64,000 nt of DNA, from the NCBI RefSeq assembly GCF_017894385.1, contig NZ_CP059560.1, positions 2,356,001 to 2,420,000 on the forward strand. Reading direction: 5' to 3'. The notes beneath the pieces were generated by a model. It worked only from the letters and a program-made list of their open reading frames with translations. It searched no databases and was not told the origin of the DNA. Position numbers and translations under genes: made by a program. Position 1 is the first letter of the stretch; each line of letters opens with the position of its first letter. Shown in pieces: positions 1-9,186 of the stretch. This DNA comes from Aromatoleum petrolei (GTDB lineage Bacteria > Pseudomonadota > Gammaproteobacteria > Burkholderiales > Rhodocyclaceae).

Positions 1-203
1 AGCGTCGCGACTGCCAGCGAGCCGAACTCGGCAATGCGAAACTCCTTGTTCGCCAGCGCCGCGAAGACGAGCGCCGGAATGAACACCTCCATGTTGAGCT
101 TGTTCACATGCGACAGATCCGGCCGCATGCGCCGGCCGACGAGATAGCCGAGAGCGGTCACTGCGAAGAGCGGGAAGAGGACTGAGACGATGCGGATCAA
201 CAT
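1..203 (-). CDS. AEC-family transporter, N-terminal part (cut by window edge)
   Basis: Reading leftward from the ATG at 203, the first 67 residues begin MLIRIVSVLFPLFAVTALGY and continue with a second hydrophobic stretch around a short polar linker containing GRRMRPDLSHVNKLNMEVF. The N-terminal membrane helix, the G-Y-L-x-G-R turn and the N-K-L-N-x-x-V-F-x-P-A-L motif are typical of the auxin-efflux-carrier-like (AEC) permeases, which export organic acids or similar small molecules across the inner membrane. The C-terminal three quarters lies outside the window, so the substrate cannot be guessed. It is separated from pagL by a terminator and is a separate unit. Confidence 0.7.
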   Translation of the reverse strand, partial: MLIRIVSVLFPLFAVTALGYLVGRRMRPDLSHVNKLNMEVFIPALVFAALANKEFRIAEFGSLAVAT

Positions 204-248
204 GGACGGCGGGACACAGCCCGGTGACAGGGGCGCCGCACGGCGGCA

Positions 249-273
249 ACAAAAAAGGGGCCGTGAAGGCCCC
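249..273 (-). terminator. Rho-independent terminator after pagL
   Basis: On the minus strand, GGGGCC (273-268), a five-base loop and GGCCCC (262-257) are followed by six T residues (256-251). It lies about 20 bases past the pagL stop and would end the hslV-hslU-pagL transcript. Confidence 0.8.
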
Positions 274-294
274 CCGCGACGTGATGAGGCAAGC

Positions 295-813
295 TCAGAA
301 GCGCGCGCCGATCAAGAACTGGTGCAGGTCGATACCGTTGTTGGGCGTCTCGATGTCCCCATTCGAGTAATGCGAGTAGCGCCAGCCGACCGAATAACGT
401 CCGGCGAACTCGATCCCGAGTCCGGCGTGCTGCGAAAACTGGAAGGTCGTCGAGAACACTTTGGGCCCGAGGTCCGTGCGGCTGAGAAGCGCTGCACCGA
501 GGCCCAATTCCGCGTAGGGCTGGAAGCTTCCCTTGCCGCGCACCATGCGCAACATGCCGACCGCGCCCGCCTGGTTCAGCGTGTTCGGACCGTCGTTCGA
601 ACCGCTGTAACGAAATTGGCTCAACTCAAGCTCGGGGTGCAGGCCCGCATGCCACACGCCCCAGTCCGACTCCCACACCGGGCCGAGGCGCACGGACAAA
701 CCCGTGCGATCGTAGTTGTCGTGCTCGCCATGGAACGCGCTGACCGCCGGGTCCGCCGCTGAAGCTGCTCCCGCCGCCAGCAAGGAAGCGGCCATGCACA
801 CCAGGAACCTCAT
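295..813 (-). CDS. pagL: Outer-membrane lipid A 3-O-deacylase, PagL family
   Basis: Predicted 172-residue protein with a cleavable signal peptide (residues 1-19, ending AAGAASA) and a small beta-barrel pattern ending in the aromatic RF typical of outer-membrane proteins. The PagL active-site region is visible as H148-Y-S150-N151, then N158 and an acidic residue. PagL enzymes remove the 3-linked acyl chain from lipid A. The position that is Glu in characterised PagL is Asp162 here. I chose the ATG at 813, which has GAGGTG 6 bases upstream and starts right at the signal peptide. A GTG at 825 overlapping the hslU stop is the alternative and would add four residues. It appears to be the last gene of the hslV-hslU unit. 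Confidence 0.82.
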   Translation of the reverse strand: MRFLVCMAASLLAAGAASAADPAVSAFHGEHDNYDRTGLSVRLGPVWESDWGVWHAGLHPELELSQFRYSGSNDGPNTLNQAGAVGMLRMVRGKGSFQPYAELGLGAALLSRTDLGPKVFSTTFQFSQHAGLGIEFAGRYSVGWRYSHYSNGDIETPNNGIDLHQFLIGARF

Positions 814-821
814 TCGACACC

Positions 822-2153
822 TCACAGGACATAACGCGCGAGATCCTCGCGCTGGGCAAACACATCAAGCCGCCCATCGACGTAAGCGGCGTCGATGACC
901 AGCTTATCCACACCACTCTTGCCGGCCTCGAAGGAGATCTCCTCGAGCAGCTTCTCCATCACCGTGTACAGGCGCCGCGCACCGATGTTCTCGGTCTTCT
1001 CGTTCACCTGGAAGGCGATCTCGGCGAGGCGGCGGATGCCGGCATCGACGAACTCCAGCGCCACCCCCTCGGTCGCGAGCAGGGCCTGGTACTGGCGCAC
1101 CAGGCAGGCGTCCGTCTGCGTGAGGATGCACACGAAATCCTCCACCGACAGGCTCTCCAGCTCGACGCGGATCGGGAAGCGTCCCTGCAGCTCCGGGATC
1201 AGGTCGCTCGGCTTGGACAGGTGGAACGCACCGCTGGCGATGAACAGCACGTGATCGGTCTTGATCATGCCGTACTTGGTCGACACCGTCGTGCCCTCGA
1301 CAAGCGGCAGCAGGTCGCGCTGCACGCCCTGGCGCGACACGTCTGCACCCTGCACGTCCGAACGCGCGGCGATCTTGTCGATCTCGTCGAGGAACACGAT
1401 GCCGTTCTGCTCCACCGCGCGGATCGCCTCCGCCTTCACTTCCTCGTCGTTGATCAGGCGCACGGCCTCCTCGTCGGCCAGCGCCTTCAGCGCATCGCCG
1501 ATCTTCATCTTGCGCAGCTTCTTCTTGCCCCCGCCCAGGTTCTGGAACATGCCCTGGATCTGCTGCGTGAGCTCCTCCATGCCCGGGGGCGCGAAGATCT
1601 CCGCCGTCATCGCATGTGCGGCGACCTCGATCTCGATCTCCTTGTCGTCGAGCTCTCCCTCGCGCAGCTTCTTGCGGAATTTCTGCCGCGTCGCCGTGTC
1701 CTGCGGCTCCGGGTCGGCCGCGAAACCGACGGGACGCGCGGGCGGCAACAACGCGTCGAGCACGCGATCCTCGGCCGCATCCATTGCGCGGTCGCGCACC
1801 GTCTTCATCGCCCGCTCGCGTCCGTCCTTGATCGCGATCTCGACCAGATCGCGGATGATCGTCTCGACATCGCGGCCGACATAGCCCACTTCCGTGAACT
1901 TCGTCGCCTCGATCTTGATGAAGGGCGCATTCGCCAGGCGTGCGAGGCGGCGCGCGATCTCGGTCTTGCCGACACCCGTCGGCCCGATCATGAGGATGTT
2001 CTTGGGCGTGATCTCGCTGCGCAGCGGCTCCTCCACCTGCGCGCGCCGCCAGCGGTTGCGCAATGCGATTGCAACGGCCTTCTTGGCCTTGCCCTGGCCG
2101 ACGATGTGCTTGTCGAGCTCGGAGACGATCTCCGGCGGCGTCATCTGCGTCAT
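822..2153 (-). CDS. hslU: HslU, ATPase/unfoldase subunit of the HslVU protease
   Basis: 443 residues, the usual HslU length. This cytoplasmic AAA+ hexamer unfolds substrates and feeds them to the HslV peptidase. The Walker A motif GPTGVGKTE is at about residues 57-65 and the Walker B motif [11 protein letters not shown] lies after the I-domain. The C-terminus ends RYVL; such hydrophobic tails insert into HslV and activate it. An open frame runs a further 92 codons upstream, but that stretch is only an out-of-frame reading of hslV. The start [10 protein letters not shown] at 2153 gives a 4-base ATGA overlap with the hslV stop, implying translational coupling. Confidence 0.97.
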   Translation of the reverse strand: MTQMTPPEIVSELDKHIVGQGKAKKAVAIALRNRWRRAQVEEPLRSEITPKNILMIGPTGVGKTEIARRLARLANAPFIKIEATKFTEVGYVGRDVETIIRDLVEIAIKDGRERAMKTVRDRAMDAAEDRVLDALLPPARPVGFAADPEPQDTATRQKFRKKLREGELDDKEIEIEVAAHAMTAEIFAPPGMEELTQQIQGMFQNLGGGKKKLRKMKIGDALKALADEEAVRLINDEEVKAEAIRAVEQNGIVFLDEIDKIAARSDVQGADVSRQGVQRDLLPLVEGTTVSTKYGMIKTDHVLFIASGAFHLSKPSDLIPELQGRFPIRVELESLSVEDFVCILTQTDACLVRQYQALLATEGVALEFVDAGIRRLAEIAFQVNEKTENIGARRLYTVMEKLLEEISFEAGKSGVDKLVIDAAYVDGRLDVFAQREDLARYVL

Positions 2154-2689
2154 CCCTCGATCACCTCGATCACATGGCTCTGATTGGTATAAATGCACAG
2201 ATCTCCCGCGATCTGCAGCGACTTCTTGACGATTTCCTCGGGAGGGAGATCCGTATTCTCCAACAGCGCGCGCGCCGCCGACTGCGCATAGGCGCCGCCG
2301 CTGCCGATAGCGACGATGCCCTGTTCGGGCTCTAGCACGTCGCCATTGCCGGTGATGACCAGCGAATTGTCGCGATCCGCCACCGCCAGCATCGCCTCCA
2401 GGCGTCGCAGCACGCGGTCCGTACGCCAATCCTTGGCCAGCTCCACCGCGCTGCGCAGCAGGTTGCCCTGATGCTTCTCCAGCTTCGCCTCGAAGCGCTC
2501 GATCAGCGTGAAGGCGTCGGCCGTACCGCCCGCGAAACCCGCGAGAATCTTGCCCTGATAGATCGGCCGCACCTTGCGGGCAGTCGCCTTGATGACGATG
2601 TTGCCCAGCGTGACCTGGCCATCGCCGCCCAGCGCGACGCGATTGCCGCGTCGCACCGAGAGGATCGTGGTGCCGTGATACTGTTCCAT
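2150..2689 (-). CDS. hslV: HslV, threonine peptidase subunit of the HslVU protease
   Basis: 179 residues. This is the proteasome-beta-like peptidase that stacks with HslU and degrades misfolded and regulatory proteins. Thr7, in the motif [12 protein letters not shown], becomes the N-terminal nucleophile after processing. The G-D-G-Q-V-T-L and [11 protein letters not shown] stretches are family signatures. A GAGG Shine-Dalgarno lies 8 bases before the ATG. It is the first gene of hslV-hslU-pagL and lies 35 bases downstream of the STAS-protein gene on the same strand, so the four genes may be co-transcribed. Confidence 0.97.
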   Translation of the reverse strand: MEQYHGTTILSVRRGNRVALGGDGQVTLGNIVIKATARKVRPIYQGKILAGFAGGTADAFTLIERFEAKLEKHQGNLLRSAVELAKDWRTDRVLRRLEAMLAVADRDNSLVITGNGDVLEPEQGIVAIGSGGAYAQSAARALLENTDLPPEEIVKKSLQIAGDLCIYTNQSHVIEVIEG

Positions 2690-2724
2690 TGGTTTTTCCT
2701 CGAATCGGGGGTACGGCGACCCGG

Positions 2725-3906
2725 TCAGCTGCGCAGCAGCACCAACGCCACCTGATCGACGCCCATCACCCGCAGCAACGCTGCGACCATCGCGTTCACG
2801 TTGCGCAGCACGACCGTCTTACCCTGCGCCTGCAGCGTTGCAAGAATATTGAAAAGCGTGCCCGCGCTGACGAAATCGATGCGGCGCAGTTGGCCGCAGT
2901 CGACTTCGACGCTCTGCAGGCTGCTCGCGTGCGCAGCCAGCTTGCGGATCTTCTCCACCGCCGCGCTGGTGACCTCGCCGTCGAGCACGAAATCGCCGCT
3001 CGCCGGCGCATCCAGATCGAGCGCGACCTCCTGAACGGCCGTCGTCGAGGCCGCCTGGCCGGCCCGCGCCTCCCAGGACGGCGGAGACTCCTCGAAGGTG
3101 ATCGCGTAATCCACCGCCAGGTTCTCGAACCGCTCCTGCTCGCCGGTGTGCTGCAGCATCTCGAGCAGCAGCAGCCAGATGTCGCGCCCGCTCGGCTCGC
3201 CCGTGCGCACCTGCCCCGCCAGCATCTCCGCGAGCTGGCCGCAGTTCAGCAGCGACACCTTCACCCTCTCCATCGCCAGTTCGCGCAATACGTCGCGGAA
3301 CAGCGTGCATCCGTCTTCATCGACCGAGCGCAGGCGCCCCAGGTCGATGCGGATGGCACCACTCTTCTTGCCGATGATCGCGACCTGCTGGAACTGCGCC
3401 GCGGCCTGCCCGGAGAGGCTGCCCGACATATTCACCATCGGCGCCGCGTTCGAGCGCACATGCTCCTGCGCACTCGACAGGTCCATCCACGGCGGCGGCG
3501 ACCGCTCGAAGCGCGTCGCGTAATCCAGCACCCGCGCCTCGAAACGCTGGCGCTGCCCGGTCAGGCGGTACAAGTCCAGCAGCATCATCCACAGCCCTTC
3601 GCCCGCATGGCCGCCCTGCCCATCCAGCACTGCGTTGAGCGCCGCTTCCGCCTCCGCCGTATTCCCGTTCGCGTACAGCACGGCGGCCTCCTCGTAGGCG
3701 GCACCGATGCCCGCCCCCATCTCCTGCACCTCGACCTGCCCGGCGCAATGCGCCAGGGCGTGCGTCGGATCGCCGATCGAGAAATCCAGCTTGGACAATT
3801 CGGGTGGCTCCACCTGGGGCGCAGCCGACGAGGGTGCCGCGCCGGACGAGGCACCTGACGGCTGAGTGCCGGGAGCGGGCTTCTTGCCGAAGAATGGAAG
3901 AACCAC
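2725..3906 (-). CDS. Tandem helical-repeat/STAS-domain protein
   Basis: 393 residues, cytoplasmic, with a low-complexity Ala/Pro/Ser N-terminus (10-37). It looks like an internal duplication. Two similar helical segments (about 105-140 and 243-280, both of the form W-x-x-L-L-x-x-x-x-x-T-G-x-x-x-R-F-E followed by an S-P-P-x-W turn) each accompany an STAS-like beta/alpha domain (about 173-232 and 305-393). STAS domains act in protein-protein switching, as in anti-anti-sigma factors, usually through a phosphorylatable Ser. The second domain keeps Ser347 in the D-x-x-S-A-G-T-L-F loop; the first has Asp198 there. No kinase or phosphatase partner is encoded nearby. The precise role is unknown. Confidence 0.75.
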   Translation of the reverse strand: MVLPFFGKKPAPGTQPSGASSGAAPSSAAPQVEPPELSKLDFSIGDPTHALAHCAGQVEVQEMGAGIGAAYEEAAVLYANGNTAEAEAALNAVLDGQGGHAGEGLWMMLLDLYRLTGQRQRFEARVLDYATRFERSPPPWMDLSSAQEHVRSNAAPMVNMSGSLSGQAAAQFQQVAIIGKKSGAIRIDLGRLRSVDEDGCTLFRDVLRELAMERVKVSLLNCGQLAEMLAGQVRTGEPSGRDIWLLLLEMLQHTGEQERFENLAVDYAITFEESPPSWEARAGQAASTTAVQEVALDLDAPASGDFVLDGEVTSAAVEKIRKLAAHASSLQSVEVDCGQLRRIDFVSAGTLFNILATLQAQGKTVVLRNVNAMVAALLRVMGVDQVALVLLRS

Positions 3907-4053
3907 GTTACGACCTGTGCGAACGGAGATGGACTAGTCGGGGATGCGGAAGGATAGCATTTCGGGCGCAGCTCTTGCGCCCCCACCGCGACGCGGGCGG
4001 CCGCCTGGCCGTCCGCACCTTACCTTTTGCAAAACAGTACCCGCGCAGCAGAT

Positions 4054-4082
4054 GTAACAGACGGCACACCGTCGGCTAGAAT
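4054..4082 (+). promoter_or_regulatory. Candidate sigma-70 promoter of the ybgC-tol operon
   Basis: GTAACA (4054-4059), a 17-base spacer and TAGAAT (4077-4082). The expected transcription start is at or within a few bases of the ybgC ATG at 4089. Confidence 0.5.
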
Positions 4083-4088
4083 GTTGCG

Positions 4089-4535
4089 ATGCACACACCT
4101 CGCCCGCCGTCAAACTCCGGCGAAAACCACGTATTTTCACTGCCGGTCCGCGTGTATTACGAGGACACCGACGCCGCCGGAGTCATCTACTACGCCAACT
4201 ACCTGCGTTACTGTGAGCGAGCACGCACCGAATGGCTGCGCGTGGCAGGCTTCGAACAGCAGGCCCTGCTGACCGAACAGCGCATCGGTTTCGTCGTCCG
4301 CTCCGTTGCCGGCGATTATCTGTCAGCAGGAATGCTCGATGATGCGTTACACGTCACGACGGGGGTCGAAACGCTGCGCGGCGCCAGCATGGTGTTCATG
4401 CAGAAGGTGATGCGCGGCGACGAAGTCCTGTTCCGCGGCCGCTTCGTCATCGCCTGTGTCGACCTCGACCGCAAACGCCCGACCCCGCTCCCCGCAGACA
4501 TGCGCACAAAACTGGAAAAACTCGTACAAGCATGA
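4089..4535 (+). CDS. ybgC: YbgC, Tol-Pal-associated acyl-CoA thioesterase
   Basis: 148-residue single hot-dog-fold thioesterase. The active-site region YYEDTDAAGVIYYANYLRY (about residues 22-40) carries the catalytic Asp and the YY-x-N-Y signature of the YbgC/4-hydroxybenzoyl-CoA thioesterase group. Members hydrolyse acyl-CoA or acyl-ACP thioesters and sit next to the Tol-Pal proteins. No clear Shine-Dalgarno precedes this ATG, and a promoter -10 box ends only 6 bases upstream. The stop overlaps the tolQ start (ATGA). Confidence 0.93.
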   Translation: MHTPRPPSNSGENHVFSLPVRVYYEDTDAAGVIYYANYLRYCERARTEWLRVAGFEQQALLTEQRIGFVVRSVAGDYLSAGMLDDALHVTTGVETLRGASMVFMQKVMRGDEVLFRGRFVIACVDLDRKRPTPLPADMRTKLEKLVQA

Positions 4536-5206
4536 CCGTCTCCCACGATCTCTCGATCATCAGCCTCATCGGCCAGGCCAGCGTCCTGGCCCAGCTCGTC
4601 ATGGCCCTGCTCGCAGGCCTGTCGCTCGTCTCCTGGTACTGGATCTTCCGCAAGTCCTTCCAGATCCGCGCCGCCCGCAGCAAGACCAACGGCTTCGAGC
4701 GCGACTTCTGGAGTGGCGGCGACCTCAACTCGCTATTCCAGTCGGCCGCCGCCGCCCGCCACGAAACCGGCGGCATGGAGCGCATCTTCGAGTCCGGCTA
4801 CCGCGAATTCACCAAGCTGCGCAGCAAGAGCCACGACAACGCGTCGATCATCGACGGCGCGCGCCGCGCGATGCGCGCGACCTACCAGCGCGAGGTCGAC
4901 GACCTCGAGGCGCACCTCGCCTTTCTCGCCTCGGTCGGCTCGGTGTCCCCGTACATCGGCCTGTTCGGCACCGTGTGGGGCATCATGAACGCCTTCCGCG
5001 GCCTGTCCAACGTCAGCTCGGCGACGCTGGCGAACGTGGCCCCAGGCATCGCCGAGGCGCTCGTCGCCACCGCGATCGGCCTCTTCGCTGCGATACCCGC
5101 GGTGGTCGCCTACAACCGCTTCGCGCACGACATCGACCGCATCAGCATCCGCTTCGAGAGCTTCATGGAAGAGTTCTCGAACATCCTGCAGCGCCAGTTG
5201 CGCTGA
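4532..5206 (+). CDS. tolQ: TolQ, inner-membrane proton-channel subunit
   Basis: 224 residues with three membrane segments (about 12-36, 128-152 and 168-192) and a large cytoplasmic loop between the first two. With TolR it forms the proton-motive-force motor that energises TolA and pulls the outer membrane inward at division. The G-L-F-G-T-V-W-G-I-M stretch is the conserved ExbB/MotA/TolQ core. The start is fixed by the 4-base overlap with ybgC, and tolR follows after 16 bases. Confidence 0.96.
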   Translation: MTVSHDLSIISLIGQASVLAQLVMALLAGLSLVSWYWIFRKSFQIRAARSKTNGFERDFWSGGDLNSLFQSAAAARHETGGMERIFESGYREFTKLRSKSHDNASIIDGARRAMRATYQREVDDLEAHLAFLASVGSVSPYIGLFGTVWGIMNAFRGLSNVSSATLANVAPGIAEALVATAIGLFAAIPAVVAYNRFAHDIDRISIRFESFMEEFSNILQRQLR

Positions 5207-5222
5207 GCGGGAGGAAACACCG

Positions 5223-5633
5223 ATGCGCCAGCGCCGCCTGATGAACCAGATCAACGTCGTGCCCTACATCGACGTGATGCTGGTGCTGCTCGTGATCTTC
5301 ATGGTCACCGCGCCGATGATCCAGACCGGCAGCGTCGATCTCCCCACCGTGGGCGGGGTGCCGCAACCGCCGGCCGAGGCGATGGTGGTGTCCGTGAAGA
5401 AGGACGGCTCGCTGACCTTCAAGGTCACGAGCGGCTCGACCGAACAGAAGATGAGCAACACCGAGCTGCTGCGCGAACTGCACAACGCGCTGCAGCGCAA
5501 TCCCCAGCAACCCATCCTGGTCGCCGCGGACAAGCAGGTGTCTTACGAACGCGTGATGGACACGCTCGACAGCATCCGCAAGGCGGGCTTCCAGAAAGTC
5601 GGCCTGCAGACGAGTACCAGCAGCACCCGATGA
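5223..5633 (+). CDS. tolR: TolR, Tol-Pal motor subunit
   Basis: 136 residues, with one membrane helix (about 12-33) followed by a periplasmic ExbD/TolR domain. Asp17 in the sequence [15 protein letters not shown] is at the position of the essential proton-carrying aspartate of this family. GGGAGG lies 8 bases before the ATG. The stop overlaps the tolA ATG by four bases, so TolQ, TolR and TolA are translationally linked. Confidence 0.96.
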   Translation: MRQRRLMNQINVVPYIDVMLVLLVIFMVTAPMIQTGSVDLPTVGGVPQPPAEAMVVSVKKDGSLTFKVTSGSTEQKMSNTELLRELHNALQRNPQQPILVAADKQVSYERVMDTLDSIRKAGFQKVGLQTSTSSTR

Positions 5634-6493
5634 AAGACACGCACCTTGACCTGCAGCGCGACGAGCCCGGCAAGTGGGCCTCGCTGGCGCTGACGGTAGT
5701 CGTTCACCTGGGCCTCGTCGCCTTCCTGCTCTTCGGCATCCGTTGGCAGAGCAGCCCGCCCGCGGCGCTCGAGGTCGAACTCGTCGCCCCGCCCGCCGCC
5801 GAGCCGGCATTGCCGCGACCCGCGCCGGAGCCCCGGCCGGAACCCAAGCCCGAACCAAAACCGGAACCCAAGCCGGAGCCGCCCAAGCCCCAGCCGAAGC
5901 CCGAACCCAAACCGGACCCCAAGCCGGAACCCAAGCCCGTCCCCAAGCCCGACATCGCGACCAAGACGCCCGAGATCAAGAAGCCGCCCAAGCCCGAGCC
6001 AAAACCGGAACCGAAGCCGGAGCCGAAGAAGCCCGAACCGAAGCCGGAACCGAAGAAGCCGGAAGTAAAACCCGAGCCGAAGCCCGTCACACCGCCCAAG
6101 GACGACTACCTGACGCAGAAGCTGGCCCAGGAAGCGGCGCAGACGCGCGCCAAAGCCGACCTCGAACGCATGATGCGCGAGGACGCAGCACGCGCCTCGG
6201 CCGCACGCGCGAAAGGCGCCGTCGACGCCTACCGCAACGCGATCAGCACCAAGGTGCGCGGCAACCTGCTACGCCCGCCGGGACTGAGCGGCAACCCCGA
6301 GGCGATATTCGAGGTCGACCAGTTGCCCAGCGGTGAAGTGCTCGCCATCCGGCTCAAACGCTCCTCGGGGGTTCCCGCGCTCGACGACGCGATCGAGCGC
6401 GCAATCCGGCGCTCGAGCCCGCTACCGCTGCCCAAGGATCCGGGTCTGTTCGAACGCACGCTCGAATTGCACTTCCGGCCGCTCGAAGAATAA
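5630..6493 (+). CDS. tolA: TolA, periplasm-spanning energy transducer
   Basis: 287 residues. One N-terminal membrane helix (about 18-37) is followed by a long periplasmic stalk (about 50-158) of Pro-Lys-Pro-Glu repeats of the PEPKPEPK type. Next comes a short Ala/Arg-rich helical stretch and a C-terminal TolA/TonB-like globular domain (about 205-287). The stalk is Pro-rich, as in TonB, rather than the long Ala-rich helix of E. coli TolA; this is common in beta-proteobacteria. The protein links the TolQR motor to TolB and Pal. Confidence 0.93.
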   Translation: MKDTHLDLQRDEPGKWASLALTVVVHLGLVAFLLFGIRWQSSPPAALEVELVAPPAAEPALPRPAPEPRPEPKPEPKPEPKPEPPKPQPKPEPKPDPKPEPKPVPKPDIATKTPEIKKPPKPEPKPEPKPEPKKPEPKPEPKKPEVKPEPKPVTPPKDDYLTQKLAQEAAQTRAKADLERMMREDAARASAARAKGAVDAYRNAISTKVRGNLLRPPGLSGNPEAIFEVDQLPSGEVLAIRLKRSSGVPALDDAIERAIRRSSPLPLPKDPGLFERTLELHFRPLEE

Positions 6494-6548
6494 GGGAACC
6501 AATTCAAAACAGTTTCGATCTTTACGCATCGTGATCGACTCCATTCGT

Positions 6549-6554
6549 TATACT
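6549..6554 (+). promoter_or_regulatory. Possible -10 element upstream of tolB
   Basis: TATACT lies 23 bases before the tolB ATG in the only gap of any size (84 bases) in the tol operon. No convincing -35 box sits 16-18 bases upstream, so an internal promoter is only a possibility. Confidence 0.3.
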
Positions 6555-6577
6555 TTCGCTTTAGGCAAGCCCCAGCC

Positions 6578-7870
6578 ATGAGAAAACTCCTCTCCACCTA
6601 CCGCCTGCTCATCGCTGCGGTGCTGACCGTCGTCAGCGCCATCGCGCATGCGCAGCTGTCGATCGAGATCACGGGCGCCGGCGCAAGCCGCTTCCCGGTC
6701 GCAATCCCCGTGTTCGAGAACGAAGGCACCCTGCCCCGCGGCGTCACCGACGTCGTGCGCGCCGACCTCGAACGCAGCGGCCTCTTCAGCCTCGTCGACA
6801 TGGGCATCGCCGCATTGCCCGTCACCGCCATCCCCGACATGGCCGCGATCCGCGGGCGTGGCGCGGACGCTGTCCTCACCGGCAGCATCTACCAGCAGGG
6901 CGACGGCCGCTTCGAAGTGCGCTTCCGCCTCTTCGACACGCAAAAGCAGACCGAACTGGGTGGACTGTCGATGCGCATGGCGCCGGCGCAGAACCGCGCC
7001 ATCGGCCACAAGATTGCCGACTTCGTGTACGAGAAGCTCACCGGCCAGCCCGGCTACTTCTCCACCCGCATCGCCTACGTCGTCAAGAGCGGCCCGACGG
7101 CCGCACCGCGCTACGAACTGCAGATCGCCGACGCTGATGGCATGAACGCGGCCACCGCACTGGCCTCGCGCGAGCCCATCATCTCGCCCGCCTGGGCGCC
7201 GGACGGCCAGCGCATCGCCTATGTCTCGTTCGAGGCGAAGAAGCCGGTCGTGTACGTACACACGCTGGCTACCGGCCAGCGCCAGGTGGTCGCCAACTTC
7301 AAGGGCTCCAACTCCGCCCCCGCCTGGGCACCGGACGGCCAGCGTCTCGCCGTCGTGCTCACCAAGGACGGCCAGTCGCAGCTCTACGTCCTCAATGCCG
7401 ACGGCTCCGGCGTGCGCCGCCTCGCCACCTCGCCCGGCATCGACACCGAACCCGCATGGTCGCCCGACGGCGAGTGGATCTATTTCACTTCCGATCGCGG
7501 CGGCAGCCCGCAGATCTACCGCACTTCCTCGAGCGGCGGCAGCGCCCAGCGCGTGAGCTTCGATGGCAGCTACAACGTGACCCCGCGCCCCTCGGCCGAC
7601 GGCACGAGCCTCGCCTTCATCACGCGCAACAGCGGACGCTTCCAGGTGGCCATCATGGACCTCGCCACCCGCCAGACCACGATCCTCACCGACTCGGCGC
7701 GTGACGAGTCGCCCAGCTTCGCGCCCAACGGCCGCATGATCCTCTACGCCACCGAAACCGGCGGGCGGGGAGTGCTTGCGGCCGTTTCGTCCGATGGCCG
7801 GGTGAAGCAGCGCCTGTCGGTGCAGGCCGCCGACGTCCGCGAGCCCTCCTGGGGTCCGCAGAGCCGGTAA
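6578..7870 (+). CDS. tolB: TolB, periplasmic beta-propeller
   Basis: 430 residues with a Sec signal peptide (about 1-26, ending AIAHA), an N-terminal alpha/beta domain (about 28-165), and a C-terminal beta-propeller built from repeats of the form P-A-W-x-P-D-G-x-x-I/L-A. TolB shuttles between TolA and Pal during outer-membrane constriction. It lies 84 bases after tolA and 47 before pal. Confidence 0.96.
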   Translation: MRKLLSTYRLLIAAVLTVVSAIAHAQLSIEITGAGASRFPVAIPVFENEGTLPRGVTDVVRADLERSGLFSLVDMGIAALPVTAIPDMAAIRGRGADAVLTGSIYQQGDGRFEVRFRLFDTQKQTELGGLSMRMAPAQNRAIGHKIADFVYEKLTGQPGYFSTRIAYVVKSGPTAAPRYELQIADADGMNAATALASREPIISPAWAPDGQRIAYVSFEAKKPVVYVHTLATGQRQVVANFKGSNSAPAWAPDGQRLAVVLTKDGQSQLYVLNADGSGVRRLATSPGIDTEPAWSPDGEWIYFTSDRGGSPQIYRTSSSGGSAQRVSFDGSYNVTPRPSADGTSLAFITRNSGRFQVAIMDLATRQTTILTDSARDESPSFAPNGRMILYATETGGRGVLAAVSSDGRVKQRLSVQAADVREPSWGPQSR

Positions 7871-7917
7871 CTCCCTCCCGCAAAAAGCAACACTGTTCGA
7901 CTAGATCAGGAAACCCC

Positions 7918-8451
7918 ATGAAAAAAGTGCTCGTCCCCGCCATCCTGGCAAGCCTTCTCGCCGCGTGCAGCAGCACCGGCACCTTCGACCAGCCCGCCGG
8001 CGGCGCGGCCGTCGATGACCGCAGCAAGGGCGCCGGCTCCGGCGTCGCCACCGTGACCGCCCCGAGCGCGTCCGGCTCCGGCATCGCCGCGCTGACCGAT
8101 CCGAACAACATCCTGTCCAAGCGCAGCGTGATGTTCGACTTCGACAGCTACGTGATCCGCGACGACGCCCGCCCGCTGGTCGAGGCGCACGCCAAGTTCC
8201 TCGTGCAGAACCCGCAGATGAAGATGCTCATCCAGGGCAACGCCGACGAGCGCGGCAGCCGCGAGTACAACCTCGCCCTCGGCCAGAAGCGTGCCGACGC
8301 CGTGCGCAAGGCCCTGAGCCTGCTGGGCGCCAAGGAGACGCAGATCGAGTCCGTCAGCCTGGGCGAGGAAAAGCCGCGCTGCACGGAAGCGACGGAATCC
8401 TGCTTCGCGCAGAACCGTCGCGGTGACATGCTCTACTCGGGCGAATTCTGA
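7918..8451 (+). CDS. pal: Pal, peptidoglycan-associated outer-membrane lipoprotein
   Basis: 177 residues. A lipobox LAAC puts the lipidated cysteine at residue 17. An Ala/Gly/Ser-rich linker (about 20-60) is followed by an OmpA-like peptidoglycan-binding domain (about 68-177). That domain has the motifs F-D-F-D-S, and G-N-A-D-E-R-G-S-R-E-Y-N followed by L-G-x-x-R-A. Pal tethers the outer membrane to the cell wall and is the final partner of TolB. AGGA stands 7 bases before the ATG. Its stop shares a base with the cpoB start (TGATG). Confidence 0.96.
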   Translation: MKKVLVPAILASLLAACSSTGTFDQPAGGAAVDDRSKGAGSGVATVTAPSASGSGIAALTDPNNILSKRSVMFDFDSYVIRDDARPLVEAHAKFLVQNPQMKMLIQGNADERGSREYNLALGQKRADAVRKALSLLGAKETQIESVSLGEEKPRCTEATESCFAQNRRGDMLYSGEF

Positions 8452-9179
8452 TGAAGCGCCTCCTGCCGCTCGCTGTCGTTGCCGCCCTGTCGCACATCGC
8501 ACCGTCGCACGCTCTGTTCGACGACGAGGAGGCACGGCGCGCAATCACCAACTTGCGCACCGACATCACCCCCCGCATCGAACGGCTGGAGGCCAGCAGT
8601 CGCGGGCAGCTCGAACTGGCGAACCAGAACGAGCTGCTCCGCACCGAAGTATCGAAACTGCAGGGACAACTCGAAGTCCTGCTGCACGAGATCGAATCGC
8701 TCAAACAGCGCCAGCGCGATTTCTACGTCGATCTCGACAACCGCGTGCGCAAACTCGAGTCCGCTCCCGTGGCCGCCGCACCGGAGGCCCCCGCCGCCGA
8801 TCCAGCCGCCGAATCGCGCGACTACGAAGCCGCGCTGAACCTGCTCAAGGAAGGCAAGTACAAGGAAGCGCAGACGGCCTTCGACCAGTTCATCAAGCAC
8901 TATCCGCGCAGCCCCGTGCAGCCGGGCGCGCACTTCTGGGCCGGCAATGCCGCGCTGCAGGCCAAGGACGTCGCCGTCGCCAACAACTACTTCAAGAGCG
9001 TGCTGACGAACTGGCCGAACGACCCCGTCGCCCCCGACGCCATGCTCGGCGTCGCCAACTGCCAGCAGGCCCTCGGCGAAGCCAAGGCTGCGCAGGAAAC
9101 GCTGAAGAAGCTCGTGGAACGCTTCCCCGACAGCTCGGCGGGCAAGGCGGCCAAGCAGCGCCTCGCGCGCAAACCCTGA
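8451..9179 (+). CDS. cpoB: CpoB/YbgF, Tol-Pal cell-division coordinator
   Basis: 242 residues with a signal peptide (about 1-20), a coiled-coil trimerisation region (about 25-88, heptad Leu/Ile) and a C-terminal TPR domain (about 118-240) of three repeats ending in G-K-A-A-K-Q-R-L. In E. coli CpoB couples Tol function with septal peptidoglycan synthesis. It is the last Tol gene, translationally coupled to pal through TGATG; queE follows after 7 bases. Confidence 0.92.
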   Translation: MKRLLPLAVVAALSHIAPSHALFDDEEARRAITNLRTDITPRIERLEASSRGQLELANQNELLRTEVSKLQGQLEVLLHEIESLKQRQRDFYVDLDNRVRKLESAPVAAAPEAPAADPAAESRDYEAALNLLKEGKYKEAQTAFDQFIKHYPRSPVQPGAHFWAGNAALQAKDVAVANNYFKSVLTNWPNDPVAPDAMLGVANCQQALGEAKAAQETLKKLVERFPDSSAGKAAKQRLARKP

Positions 9180-9186
9180 AATCCGC

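Noticed and set aside
5810..6100. Possible tandem DNA repeat element or CRISPR-like array
   Set aside because: The periodicity comes from the Pro-Lys-Pro-Glu coding repeats of TolA; there are no spacers.
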